From assembly GCA_005406025.1 (NCBI GenBank), contig BGZK01001308.1:108299-172298 (forward strand): a stretch of 64,000 bases of DNA, given 5' to 3'. Position 1 is the first letter of the stretch. Every line of letters begins with the position of its first letter. The notes beneath the pieces were generated by a model, which saw only the letters and a program-made list of their open reading frames with translations, searched no databases and was not told the origin of the DNA. This document shows, piece by piece, positions 1-15,000 of this stretch. Made by a program: the position numbers and the translations under genes. This stretch comes from Eumeta japonica (Eukaryota > Arthropoda > Insecta > Lepidoptera > Psychidae).

Positions 1-2825
1 GGTCGGACATCAATTAACAGACCGACGAGTCGGTAGGCCTTCTGGGCTCACTGGTAACGACCCCATGAAAGTTTACGAATTTCCTTCCGGCTGACTTCCG
101 CAATAAATACAACCAGTTAGATATGACGCGTTGTCGACTCCCAATTCTCTGTCGTATACTTCAGCGATGCTCGTATTTATAATCACGCAGCAGCCGGCGG
201 TCAGACCGACACGCCGCGGTCGGGCCGCGCGGCGGTCGGCGCCGGCGCAGCTCGGCTATTCCGGCGAGGCCGCCGGCCTCCCACGATAGCGCTCGATGCA
301 CATGCTAATAAATCTGGTCCGTGATCGTTTTTTCTGATCCACGCCTCGAGCGCCGCTTCCCGATCGTCCTTAGCGCCCGGTGCTCGCGCGCCGGCGTCGA
401 ATTTGAATTGTTCACTTCCTGCTTTGAGCGTTTCTGTGTTCGTAACGTATTATTATATATCGGCGACCGAACTGAGGCGTGACCACATCGAGCTGATACG
501 ATCGATTTGAATTGTCTATGATTCCATTTAATAAAAATTAAGATCCAAAACTAAAATCCGACTACTAAAATGTCACGCTCTAAAAAAATGAGAAAAAATA
601 TTCTCATCTGAAATTGTTATGAACAAACTATTAAATATTTATTGTCATGTGATAGGAAAAGACTGGATCAAGTCAGGCAAAGACAGAGAGTTATGGAAAA
701 AGTTGGAGGAGGCCTTTACCGGGATCCATTGAAATATGGATCCAAACGGGGATCCACATTTCAATAGAATAAGACTAACACTAATTTAAGGTAGTTTTCA
801 TCAGTTTTTGAGGTACATTTACTAACAACATTTGAAATGTAAAACCACTTTCGAAGTATGGAAAAATTGGATTTATTATTATTAAATAAACAATTCACAT
901 ACAATATAATGTATTTAATACATATTCATAGGATGTTCAGAAGATAGCCGTGGCTGTACGCCATCTACCCCGACAGAACGACACATCCAAAGCGATCACA
1001 AGGTTAGGGCAAAGAGCATCACCCAATACCTACATTAAATATATTGTGTAAATTATCTATTAATAAATAGTATTGAATAGTTTATACATAACAATTTCGG
1101 CTTAAAGTAAATTAGCCGGAGAAATTTTATTGTTTTTCGTCGAGTATCTGTGGCGCTTTATAGAAAAATTATAAATCTATGACGCGATGTCAGGTGCAAC
1201 TTGTCTCGAGTACGACCGTAGCGGTCATATTTACATAATGGATACGTAAATGTTTTGCTTCCACTATATTTGAAATTATGCCACATTGAATTACTTTTCA
1301 CGTATTAAATAGTTTCTGCTTCAAATGCGATTGGCTTCTATCTATTAAAAACGGTATTTATTTTTTTCAGTCCCTTAATTATTGCCATACTTTTGCTGTT
1401 ATAAAATTATTATCAGGCAGCGCAGCAGCAGTGCTGTTTCTACATTTCGTGCAGGTATGTTCCCTATCGCCTGTATTCTAAAAGTTGGCGTCAGTGAAAT
1501 AAATACCCTCGTAAGGTATGTGATAATAATAAAATTACAGTAAACTTGGTATCATTTATTGAATAAAGAAAAAATCCACAACAAAATATATAAACGTAGA
1601 TGTACTCAGCCAAACACAAAATCATTTTGTGTACAAAATCTAAATCATTAAGTATGTTCCCATTGCCGTCAACTAAGAAATATAGTTCGAAATAGACGAA
1701 ACGTTTTAAATATATATTTTTTACACCGCTATTTGTCGGTTCACTGCATAAACTAGACCCTCCTACAACTTCATTAGCATGACTTCGATTTGGACAATCG
1801 ACTTTTAAGTTTTGGTTTCACATTCGGATTTACAATCACAGATACAAGCAGTACTGACTGCTAGCGACACTTAGGGCTAAGTACTGTGTGCTCGTATGTG
1901 AACGACGTGAGTAGGAATATCGACATTTTCTTTTATTACGATATTTTTCGGGGAGGAATCGCTTGTAACAGGTATTTCTTATTGCAAATCGAAGTTCGTC
2001 GTTCGTAGCGAAAATGGAATTAACGCGAAAATATTTTGGGGCAATGATTTTTTTATGATTTAAAAGTTCCTTTCGAGTGACGATCGAGAGCATATCTATA
2101 GTGTTTAATGACATTTAATTTTTTGCATATCCGAATAAAATATGATTATAGAGGACATACACAATCGGTTAACTGCTACCATCGCCGAGCTGCAAGCTAG
2201 AACTGATTATAAATGAATACATTTACTACAATTTCTTCATCTCTGGTGAATCGCTGTCGACTGTCAACGATGGAAGATGATGCTGTGGGGAACGGCCGTG
2301 TACTTTGCCCACGCCGACTGACGGCCAATGAAGAACCGTCTATCATCATATCATATTTCTTGGAAGAAAATTAAATAACTTAATCATTTCATAATTAGGA
2401 TACTTCTAGAAAATTCTAAGTATCTATTCTGTATTGCCATATTTTACTGCGTTTATTTATTTAATCGACATCTTTAGCATAATTTATTATTATTAAATTT
2501 AAAACAACTAGTTATTGCTATAAAATGACATTACTGGCAGACATTATAATCGATCTTAGTATTTTTTTGTACTTTACGTTTACAACAGAGAATTAAATAA
2601 GTAAACCATATAATATGGAAGTATCCAATCGAATACATACAAATTTCAATTTTAACATTTTCAAATTTAACATTAAAAACGCAAAAGTATGAGTGTGAAT
2701 TGCTTCATGACACGCCTCGCGACTATCGGCATTTGAAAGAAAATTTATATTTCTCTTATTCTTAGGAATGATGTCTTTTTTCAACTATTCACTACGGAAA
2801 GCTTTCTTTTGAGAGGAAACGTCTT
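1..2825. other. Region left of the peroxidase stop codon; no gene recognised
   Basis: No open frame here resembles a known protein; the short frames are what AT-rich DNA gives by chance. The one compositional anomaly is a strongly CpG-rich patch at about 185-415, flanked by AT-rich DNA, which could be the promoter or first exon of a gene that lies off the left edge. The rest includes the 3' flank of the peroxidase gene. The peroxidase 3' UTR must end somewhere below 2826 but I did not fix a poly(A) site. Confidence 0.5.
185..415. promoter_or_regulatory. CpG-rich patch, possible promoter or 5' exon of an off-window gene
   Basis: A run of about 230 bases is dense in CG dinucleotides inside otherwise AT-rich sequence. 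In insects with AT-rich intergenic DNA such patches often mark promoters or coding exons. I could not read a convincing protein or a core promoter motif in it, so the role is inference only. Confidence 0.25.
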
Positions 2826-5800
2826 TCATTGATCTTGTTTCCAGGGTCCCAGGTCGGGCTGCGGCAGCTCGTGACAGTCCATCAGAGGGTTAGTACCGCT
2901 TACGTACTCCATGACTCTGGGCTGTATCTCATCTAGTAGGCCTTCATTTGCGCAGATGATTCCAGCCAACGTAGTTTTGCGGATTTCGGTCAGTTGTTCT
3001 GAAAGGAAAATGAGGCTATTAGATATCAAGTGCAATGAAAAGCCTGGAAAAGTAATCAGTTACTTTACAAAGAACGCGCGCCGGTAGCTAATGCTGCTGT
3101 CTTCTTGGTTACTGATCATCCAATACTTATATACCCTCGATAAATCTATATATGATTACGCAAAAACAAAAGAATTCAGAAGGTACATTTTCTTATTTTG
3201 TTAATGCATTTTATTTTACTTTTTTTATTTAATAACTATTGATGACATAATAAATAAAAAAATTTGAAAACAGTTAAATTTTTTTCCACACCTTCGATGT
3301 AGAGTCTAAGGTGTAGACGTCTCTATGGTCACACTTCACGTCCCTTAACTTCTATAATCCACGATCTTTGTACAGTACTTAACACAGTTTATACCCTTTA
3401 AAATTCCTCTTATCTGCTGCATATCATTCCCTATGCAATTTTAAATATCATTATAGCTACGTAAGCTGCGAGCGTACATAGATACGTCATTAGCGTATGT
3501 TCTTGTCTCATGTTACTTAAATTACATTTTAAACATGGATATTGCTCCCTGCAATACCCATGTTTAAAATGTAATTTTAGTCCCTATAAAGTAAACACAC
3601 GCTAATAACGTATTTATAAATGCTCGCAAATGATGCTGTGAAACAAGATTTTAAAAAATTGCATGCAATGACTATATAGATATACTCTTTGACAAGAGAA
3701 TCTCAGTATTTGAACTTAAAAAAATAATGAATTATGGTCGAATTTCGACCCCTGGGCGACCACTAGTATATACAAAAAAATCTACTTCTTTTTAAAAATT
3801 CCGTGCGGAGGCCTTATTACTATGTAATACTAAATGTACGCTGTCTCTTTCTCTCTGTCTTACCTTTCGTAATAAATCGCAATAGTAAAAATTAAGATTG
3901 TGACAGACAGACAGATAAATACCAAATTGTGTACACGCCTTCATATCTTTTATTTCAATAGGAAATAATAAAAACTATTTTTGGAATATTTTAAATCGAG
4001 AATGATACTTATATTAAAAACGTTAATAAAAAACATAAAATACAATTCTTTACGTATAGGTATTCTATTCATAAAAATTATTGTCGACGACAGCGCTCAA
4101 AGCTAGAACGGAACAAAAGTAATTAATGCTCAAATAAATAACTAAATGAGATCTTCAAAATCCACAGGTATCTATAATAAGTATTATCTACTGTAGAGTA
4201 TAATGTGATCAATGGATATCACCAACTCACGCTTGTATTTCTAAGTCAAGACTAGATTCATGTAATACATATACGTATTGAAATATTCTTCAAACTTCAT
4301 ATAATATACAATCAAAAAAGACAAAGCGAAAAGGGCGTACTACACAAGTAGAATCACATATGTCATTTGTTTTGTAAAAACCGCTAGTTGTCATTACTTT
4401 TGAAGAATCCTTTTCATTGTATAGACATACAGATTATTAATTGAATTTCCTTCTATCCTATTTATACGGACCCACCTATTTCAAGCTATGTACACACGAC
4501 AAGTGAACGTGTTTAATATTCAATTACTGCGGAATCAATATTCTGGTGCAATTCAAAATGAAATTGAGACACTTTCTCGACTAAGTAGGTACCTAAAGGT
4601 CGTTTTGTGTAGTATTTATTAATAATTTTAATTTCCGAGGAGCAATGATTGACCAAATGGAAAAGTTAAATGAAAGAAGCATGACGGAAGACATCTTTTA
4701 AGTGCACGAGTCCATAAGGGGAGAATCGAAAAAGGGCGCCATAAAAATGCTCATGCAGACCACATTGGTGAGATATTGAAGACGAGCGCCCCCGATCTTG
4801 TATGAAATCATCGGAGTCCAGAAAGTAAAATACCAGGGGACTAAAAGACATACATATCGTACCAACTGCAGATTTATGGTCTCTACCCAAACCTATGAGA
4901 AATTAGCGTGAGCTTATGTGTTAAAATACCATGAAATGTAACACGTCAGTCATTTAAATAAGTTGCTATTTCTATACAAATATATAGAATTGGCAATATC
5001 ATCAAAATCATTATTGATGGGAATGAAGAAGAAGTTTTAAAGTTTAACTTGCAATTTACGAAACTTATGTCCTTTTCCATTTAGTCACATAAGCTTAGAA
5101 GCCCTGTAAACAATATTTAAAGAGCCTCTAACAACAGATTCATTTTTATCGACGTTTAAGTGTTATGACGATATCTTATGTTTAGCCTTAGAAAATCCTT
5201 ATTGTTTTTCATTATCCTAAACCTGATAGATATTGCGTTGACTTTTACTTGTAATGCGAGTTGCTTATTTACAATGTCAGTCATAAGTCAGTTTTTGATA
5301 ACTTTAAGATTGTTGAGATTGTGAAATTGATTTCAAAATGACAATTATGTTTATGAAGAAATATGTGTTGTGTGTATTATATATTTGGGCATTTTTAAGA
5401 TGGGAAAAAATCATTGAACTCGCTACACTGTTACCGTTATCGTAACCGACACCTCTGTATATAAGAATTTACACATATTGGCCCCGTTAACACGAGAGTT
5501 GAGTCGGGGTTGAAATACATTGATAATATAACTGTATATAATATAAACATGTATCGTGTATACACGTACAGTATACATATATATCCATGTCGGAACTTTT
5601 TGTATTGTATTTGTAAATTAACGTTTTAAGCAATAGATTGCAATTTTGTATGGAAAATAATATGCATTGTTTTTCATGTACAATAGCGCATTAAATGAAA
5701 ATTGTAATATAATTCTTGTAGTAGTAGTTTATAATAATGAATAATAAAAACTTCATTTAAAAGTATTTCCAGCACAATAAAATATTTCCTGACGATTCAG

Positions 5801-8800
5801 AAAGTACACACGTATTTGTTCAAGTTTTCACTTCTGTCGGCACTCCCAGAGTGCCATTTTTTTCCTTCACACTGAGCCGGCAAGTCCAGTCAAAAATGAT
5901 ATGATCTCATACCCACGTGGGTTGATGTCCCCAAAGTACCGCGTGCTTGGTTTTTATCGCTTTAACGCCCGGTAAAACTTAGACCATGCCGGTGTTACTA
6001 GTTTTAATCATAGCCACCCTAAGTAGTGATTTTAGTGGGTGGAAAGTCCACTCGAGCCGGCCCGAAGGTCGCGTCGGCGGGTATTTTTTATCCAAGAAGA
6101 TTTACACTTCTTGCGCCATCGAATCAAAAGAAAAAGAAAGAGAAACGAGCGCTAATAGGACTCCCACTATGAGAATTCCGTACAAATTCGATTGTGTATA
6201 CGGACATTTCATCCACAAAAAAAAATTTACCGTTTTTACTTGCTATTTATGTTTAAGTAAGTATTCAGTTTAGCAGTACTCCGCAAGATAAATCCATGTA
6301 AGAATGCGTTAAAGGCTGCTTGCTGTTCAATATGAAGATTTTCCATAAAATCGAGCATTCTTACATAGACAAAAAGTTATATGTTATATCTACTACGTAA
6401 GTGTGATTGACTAGAGAGTTATATTAAATTGAAAAAAAAATTATCTCAAATAAATATTTAAGTGCATTAAATTGGCTTCGCATTCGGTATCGTTTTTGGT
6501 ACAAACATCATCAGCTGCACATTGTTAGATCACGTTGCAAATATATAAATACACTTATTACTTGTGACACCATCTAAGTAAATTCCTTGTGACCGATACG
6601 GACCGAACCTTTGATCGTCAATCGTTACAGAAGTATGTTAGAGATCGGAATGTATCACATACTCTTTTACAAAGCTCTAGTTACCATTGTAAATATTATT
6701 TTTCATCGTGATCCGATAAGCAATGAAAAACTAATTAAACAAACAGATGCAACCACTTCCGAATTTCGAACATCGGTATGCATTATTATAATTATTTCAG
6801 GCGTTAATGTCGAACCTATTAAACTATTTCTTACCAAACGAATGCCATCTGCGAAGGAATTTTTTACTGTCATCAACAACAACCACAAACTGTGTAACTT
6901 TAACCTCAACAAAATTAGCTCCTTCTTTATTTGAGGCTGCACAAAACGAACACGAGAAGTGCAAAACGATTAGTGTGGTGCTTATTTGGCGAACGGCGTC
7001 ACCGCCGTCTGATTTGGTAAAGATACGGCCGCTCGTGCCGGCTCTCGCATTCTGTGAGGTCTATTAACTTATCTCTGGTCACATCGTCATTTGTAAAGGA
7101 GAGCGACGACCTTGTGAAGCGTTTGCACGCCCGTTCAAACGCTTGATCTTTCTCGTGAATTGGCAATAAATTTCAAACAAACACTATACAAAATCGCATA
7201 TTATATGCGTTAACTATTTAGTGGGGGTCGAGTGGTGAAAAGTGTCACCTTCGTATAGAAAAGCGTCGGATTTGTATCCTAATCGCGATTGATCGACTTC
7301 AAACCACTTGCTCCAGATCTCGCTAGACTCGGTTAAGTCATAGGTCTCGGCCGTTCTAACCGTAGCGATCGTGACGGCCTCCAACTGCCCTGAACTGAGA
7401 AGACTGTGGGAGGGCGTACTTCGGCGGTGTTAAGGCCATAAGTGTTGGACAACACAAAACGGGCACTAATTATAATTCAGTTTATTTACAATTATTACTA
7501 TGATTATTATTATTGAGCTTTCGTGGCTTAACGTGAAAGGCACAATAATAGGAGGTACAGGTTTGTATGTGTGTCGGTTCTGAAACTTAGTTCTCGACTT
7601 ATTCGGGTCATATTATCAATCCTTCCCGATAAATTATTATATTCAATATTTCCCTAACTCAATCGCGTACTTAAGACTCATAGACTAGGTGTACAACAAA
7701 TACTTGGTCGTTCCCTAACGAATGCCGCTAACATCTAGAAAGCCGAGGCACAGTGGGCAAACCACTTAATGGCGATTATAGACATCTAAATCGCACCGAC
7801 AACTTCATAAAAACGTGACGTGGACACAATTAATAAAAATATAATATTTTTATGCTTCATTTCTTTAGTGTCGTTTGTTATTTCGTTCAATTGTCTTTAA
7901 ATTATTTTCTTAAAAATTAATTTTCTTTAATATATCACAATTCCATTTTAATGAATCACATTTAATTTCCTTTCATGACCTTTAAGGTATCGTATTTCAA
8001 AAGAAAGCCTTATAGGATTACTTTGTTTATCGTCTGCCCTTCTGTTAAGATTCTTTATCTCAGAAATGCGTATTTAAAATTAATATCTCAGTCTACGGTC
8101 CCTTGAAGTTAAAAAAAAAAAAAAACAAAAGTTTGTTAACGCATTCACATCTACTGACATTTACTGCCAAATAAAACAATTGATGAATGGCAATGTACAA
8201 AGAGAGTATGAAAATCGTACCGAGTGGATTTCTGTGGCCTCTGCGTACTCTCCTCATAAGCGGCCGTGAGCTCTGCTACGTCACGTTACTCACCCAGCGT
8301 GAAGCCGTACGGCGGCGGGTTCTCATACCAGAAGCGGTCGCCGCGCTTCAGCCGCACGAACTGGTCGGCCACGAGGCACGTCAGCGTGGACGCCAGCAGG
8401 CGCCCGCGCGGCCGCTCCGACAGCGCGCCCGTGTACAGGTCGATGTCGTCCACTTCTCTGAAATGTCGTACCCACGTTACTTCTACCCATACGGGGCTGA
8501 GAGAACAGAACGACAGTTTTAAATATCTCATGTGATCCTGTCGTAATTCAATAGTATATGCGAAAATACTAGCTTTTGTCCTCGGCCTCGCTCGAGTGAA
8601 CATCGAAAGAATGCTTTCGTCGTCTATATCCACCGATCACTCTTTCAAGCATGATTCCGATGTTGTTCCTTCTTTTGGTTTCGGCCCTGGCCCCTCATCT
8701 CAATCTCATTCTGGTCCCGACACACATTCTGTTTCTTTTCAAAATGTACATAATTTACCCGCGGCTTTGCCCGCATAGACGTACAATTATCTCTGATCTT

Positions 8801-11800
8801 TTATATCGATCGATGACAAAGTCGCGAGCAAAAGTTAGTATCTTTATAAGTTATAGCATGTATTTTATTCTGATGTATAAATTATATAAGTGTACAGTTC
8901 GCGATAATTCTTACTGTTAATCGTTAAAGCGTGTTTGAATAATAAAAAATTCAAATATACAAATATAAATATATTCATATTTATGATATTAATAAGATAT
9001 TTTATTTATTTCCTAAGGTACACAAAACAGATAACAAGGACATACGAATTATATATTAGTGACAGGATTGTAATCCTATGTGCATACAGCATGCTATGCA
9101 GACAAAGAAAGTGTTAAATAATTAAAACAAAAGCAAAATTTAAAGCAAAAATAATGATTGATACATATCATTGGTTGTAATGTACTATTTATGTAAAAAT
9201 TATAACCATAGCGACAATTTTCACAGTAAAGATAATAAGTAGCGATACAAACAGATAAAATGCTTTTGGGTTTAGCGTAAACCGAGAACCACCTGTATAG
9301 ATCGTTTGAATATATGCGTTTAGCTTCAAAAATGTCCAAGATCATCATGCTTAGATGCCAGATCATCAGTAAAGGCGACACATTCTTGAAATTAGGTTAT
9401 AATAAGCGTTATGATTTTGGGTTATAGTTTTGTTTTTTAGGCAAAAACATATGTTTTGTACGCTAGAATTGAGTTGGTAAAATATTTATATCTTTGATGG
9501 ATCTGTTAACATTCACATAAAATAAAGTAGAAGTAGATAAATCGTTTAATTAATACAATTTTTTGAGTAACGATCTTTTAGTCAAGTTAATGGCAAAATG
9601 TCTGTTAGTAACACAAACAATATAGTGAAACGCCTATTAAAATGAAGTAGCACGCACGTGGTGCTTATTAGTCGGGGTCCCGCACAGCATTGCTCAGTAG
9701 TAGAAGACTGTCGTCATTAGGTATCGAGTTCTTGTAAAATTTGATATGTGAAACGGGTTGTTCTACTTTTGAACAAAATTTAAGTTAAGTCACATCGGAG
9801 TAAAATATGTAAAATTATTATATGAATTATATACTATTCGAATTGTCACGAATGATTTACACATACTTAACTTATGGTTTTACAATACGCTAAAAGAATA
9901 CTATAAATAAGGTTTTAGTACGAACGTGTGTTTGCTTTTACGTATTTCTTTCGTAATTTAATGAACTGAATCTAGCAGGCGTTATTATATCGTAATTACT
10001 TGTAAATTATCCTTATCCTCTGTAAAGACTGGTCATCAAAGATTTCCTGAAGATCGTCGAACGTTTTAGGCCTGGGGAAACCACAATGTTCTCTCCACGC
10101 CGGGTAAGACGGCAGGCCGTGGTCTCTTCCTCTCTGAATGTTCAGAGATACCAGGTCCAAGCCGCAGGGCCCGTGAGCCGGTTGCGACGTGTTTGTTGAT
10201 ACAGGTTTTTCAAAAAGGTGGTTACTCAGCTGCAACAGAGAGGAATAGTTTCACAATAGTCACATCGGCATTAAAATGATTACGATTATGGAATAAATCG
10301 AATTCTCGATTAATCAATAGCATAGTTTAATAAATGATTCGTATGAAAGATAGGACGTCCTAAATGTCTAGAAATAATTTTCCAACTTCCTTGACCGACC
10401 TCCGTGGTGACGTGCGGATCCACGGAGTGCACCGGGGTGACCAGCGCCGACTGCACGGCGCGCCGCGGGCCCTCCGCCGAGTACAGCATATACGGGTTGA
10501 AAAGCATGTCGCGCAGGTGGATGTACTCGTCGCTGGCGCTGTGGACGTCCACGTCGTGTATTAAACTCTGCAATGAAAGAATTTTAACGCGTGTTAAAGG
10601 TCGCTCGTTTTGCGTTCGTTTCAAACTAATTACATTACGAGCGCATTGAAATTTAAATAGGTTCACGTTTAGGGCGTTTGAGCTCTATTATGATGAACGT
10701 AATCTGGCTTCTTAAATTTTTACGACTTAAAATCTTAGGTTAGGTCTTTACGGTAGTGGTATGCGACCTCTAACAAGTCTTCAATCAAACTGGTTCATGT
10801 AGAGTTATCCGACCATTGTATAGGACAAGACATTACATTTTTTTTATTTCAGATTGTTGGGGCTCGAACCTCAAGTCTTTAAAGTGGTCCGGTGTGGTTT
10901 TGGGTTGCTAATGCTCGTTGTCACCAGTGCTTTGACATTATCTGGGATCGAAAATTTAAAGAGCTCTGTGAGGCGTCGAACGGTTGGTGTAATTTGACTT
11001 AAATTAAAAATCCATTGTTTAATCTACCTGTCGTGGCCAGGATTCAAATTCGTTAACATCTAGTTCAAAGGTCAGGCTCGTGACCAACCTTAACCCGGCA
11101 GACCCAGCTACCGCCGCTTACATACAATACAAACGAATACAATACGTTTTAAGGAATATTCGTTTAAAATTGTATGGCCAATTGCAATGTAATAACCATT
11201 GAATAGTAAATTTTCGAAGAAATGTGTGGCCGCAGAGTGGACACGACACAAGCACAAATCTCACGAACACCGCAATAAGAGTACTTACAAACTCATGAGT
11301 CGTGATCGGGCCGCTTCGCCAGGCGAAAATTGAAATTCAGTAATATTTACTTTAATGTAATTCAAACGTACTTGTAGTTTCGTTCGTGTGGACAGAAAAT
11401 TAATTCTTTTGACTTTTACATCTATCTATCTAGCTGTCAATCCTGATGACAATCTTGGTAGAACACTTGCTTTCCTAAAGGTTCTTTTTAATTAAAAACT
11501 GTGTCTTGTTCCGCAGGACATAATTTTTTACCAAATTAAATTCTAATCCATCCGGCCGTCTGAGCATGATTGAAGGATAAACATCCTTCATATTTACAAT
11601 ATTATAAGGACCAGAATTATAGCAAAATATTTTAAATCTTAACTTTACTTTGTGATTTTGATGAGTTTACTATATCAAAACTTACTCATCTGATTCACAT
11701 GAACTTGCATGAAAACATAAATTATTATATAAATGTGTGTCTCATACACATAAAGCTAATCATATAGCAATTATCATGATAGCAAAAAATATCTGGTTGA

Positions 11801-11998
11801 CGTAGCAGACACGTATTAACCTTTTATATTATACCGATTTTTACAAAATAACGATATCGCATCAGTTATTTTTCACATCAGAACGTTACTGTTTTCAACC
11901 CGATTTTTGAAAATCGAGTTTACACCAGATCTCTACGTTTTATAGTCCTAGGAATCTATTTCGACCATTTTCCGAATGATGTCCGTGTGTGTATCTGC

Positions 11999-12046
<48 letters not shown>

Positions 12047-15000
12047 AAATCTATCATAACTTGCGGATTAACCGAAACAAAACGCAGTTTGCGACATTCA
12101 AAAGGGGTCCATTGAATTTAGATTTCCTAGGACATCGAACTAGTTTCATCCGGAAAATTTTGAGCAATCTGAAAAATAAAGTTTTAAGCAAAATGTTTTT
12201 TTGAAATAACTTTAGATTAGTCTACTGCTCGGTACCAAAATATAATTAGCTCTTTTCGCCAAAGACCTTTGCATCGACTGTCGTAAACTGCATAAAAATC
12301 GGTCGATTTGTTCAAGAAATATCGTTGGAGAAAAACAATTCTAATAAGTGGTTTTTTTTCAATATCTTGTAAGATGCTCTATCGATTAATTCTAAAATAT
12401 ATTCAATTATTCTCTTTAAAAAACATCTTTGAGTGTTGAAATGCATTAAAATCGATTCACTAGTTTATGAGATACAGTTGAAGAAAAATTTTTCAAAAAC
12501 TAATTTTGGTATATTTTTAAACTACTCTATCGATAAATTCTAAAATATTATATAATTAGTTATTCCCTTTAACAAAACACGTCGATTATCGTAAATTGCA
12601 TCAAAATCGGTTGGTTTTTTCGGGGAAATATGGTTAACGAAGAATTCGAAAAAAAAAGGTTTTTTTCAAAATACATGGGGAATAACTTCATGAATTGGTG
12701 TTTGGTACTCGGCAATCTTTTTTCTGTTTACAAAACTGCGTCGGATGCCATAAAGCAAATCAAAATCGAAAAAGCGTTCAAAAGATATAGTAGTTGTAAT
12801 ATTTAAAAAAAGTATTTTATATAAGTATGTACAAATTTTTGAAGTCGAAAAGCTCAAAACGTATTAGAATTATATTATTGAGCTCAGAGAACTTGAAAAA
12901 GCACTAAAATCAATCTCTTGAGCTTAATGAACTCAATAATTTTTTGCTACTTAATTTTTGAATGCTTTGAGCTCGAAGTAGTAAGAAGTTTCAGTGTTGA
13001 CCTACAGGGTTAACTATTTTTCAATTTTTTTAACTCAAAAAGTCATAGACAATATTTATAATTCAAGGTGCTTAAAGACACATCGATACAAATCAAAGTG
13101 GAAAGTTTTAGGTATGGCCTGCAGGGTCAACCGTTTTACACATTTTTTTTGTTTTTATATTCATATTTATTTTACTTTTATCTTTCAATAATTGTATTAC
13201 TAAGTAATTAATAATTGATATAATACAAATAATAATTTTTCATGAATTTCAAATGTTTGTATGTATGTTTTCCAACTCGTTGATTAGGTTTGATATTTCA
13301 TTTTTTATTTTAGATTTTAGTTGATTGTGCACTAATATTGACTTATTGTAAATTACTTAAAAATTGGAAAAACATATCCAATACATTTGTGAACATACAG
13401 ATTTGGATTTGCAAATAATTCAATATATAGTTAAAACAAAAAACGAAATTCACTTATCAAACCATAAAACAAATATTTTCTCGACTTAAAGATATCGTCA
13501 GTTTTACCGGCAGCAACGTGTGAGCGAACCGGAAGGCGGAAGACGCGAAGTGGTTCGCGACCGACGGGTCCACGCCGTCGTCGTGGAGCTGGGTGTAGCC
13601 CGACGTCTCCACGGTCAAGTTGAGGGCCCACATCACGTCAGAACCTGGGGCAGTGCGATGCGGTTAGCCGGGTAGGGTTATTTTGAATATGGGGTGGAGG
13701 GGTGTACATTTTTTGAAGAGTATTCAGCACGTAAACTTAACTTGGTAAAAGAAAATACATAAAAAAATGAGTAAGTATTTTTAGGTTCCGTGGTGAACAA
13801 TGAACCCTTATAGCTTCCAAAATATTAAGCTTTAAAGTACTCATTTTTCTTACAGTCCAGTGTCCCTCCCTCTCCTGCCAGCTAAATGGTTGTTTTCGAA
13901 TATGTAAAAAAAGTTCAAGCAGTAGTATTATGTACGACAAAGTTAAAAGGACAACTATTATATCTAGGATTTATAAGTTAATGAGTAATAGTCGACCTTA
14001 TAAAATGTACGTGGGGAAGTAAAAAGAAAATAACTTACATGAAGTGATTAGTTGTGTAAAACAGATAGCAAATATACAATTTTGAACATTGTAAAAAATG
14101 GGGAAAAATAAAATCATAACATCCTTAAAATCGCTCGTATGTGTACCCATTTTTAAACATTATTAGTCGTTAAACCGTTAATCCATTAGTAAGCTTATAG
14201 TGTTAATTAAAAAGCTCGCTTCTAATTCCGTATACTTCGATGGGCAATTACGGAACCCTACACTGCGCGTAGCCCGACACGTACTAGTCCGTTTTTTAAA
14301 TATATTAATCAAATCAAATTAAAAATATTTTAGTTTCGCAGGCAATGGAAATACAAAAAAGTACTTAGAAAAATTATAAAGAACACTATTAAAAGTACTT
14401 TTAAAATATTTTGAAGGCATTGTTATTAGAGGACCGATGCGGACTACTTTAGTCTGCCTTTCGCCTCTGGGAGGAGTTTATCGGAGATCATGCCTAGTTA
14501 GGCATGATGGTGGCGAACCTCGTCGCCGTGCGATGTGGTAATCTATAGTATATACCTACCCGTTTGGGGAATAGACGTGAGTGTATATTATTAATAGTGT
14601 ATAATACCTCCAATACGTAGTTATATATACCATAAAAATATAAAAAGTTAAAACTACATTCTGCGAAGCACTTGTAAATACGTGTTCAATAATGGCCGCC
14701 GGTGCAACATCTAGAGAGCTTTTTTCCCCTATAAGTATTGCGTATTGCAAAAACAAATCACGACTTCACCATAATAGTGTTAAAATGTAATAAACGAACC
14801 TTTAATATTTATAGTATGCACATATAAATTATCTTTGAATTATTTAGATTTTCATACAATTATAACCGATTTATATCTTCTACGAGATCAATTTCGATTT
14901 ATTTCCGCTGACGTTATAATGACATAGTCGCTATAACATAATTACTGTATATTATTGTGACGATGTAAACGATGACTCTTAAAGTGATTTTCAGGCACAA

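Noticed and set aside
5986..6273. 95-codon plus-strand open frame
   Set aside because: No domain, no splice partner, and it lies in a peroxidase intron; possibly part of an unidentified repeat.
10364..10649. Plus-strand open frames over the exon at 10400-10567
   Set aside because: Antisense shadows of a peroxidase exon.
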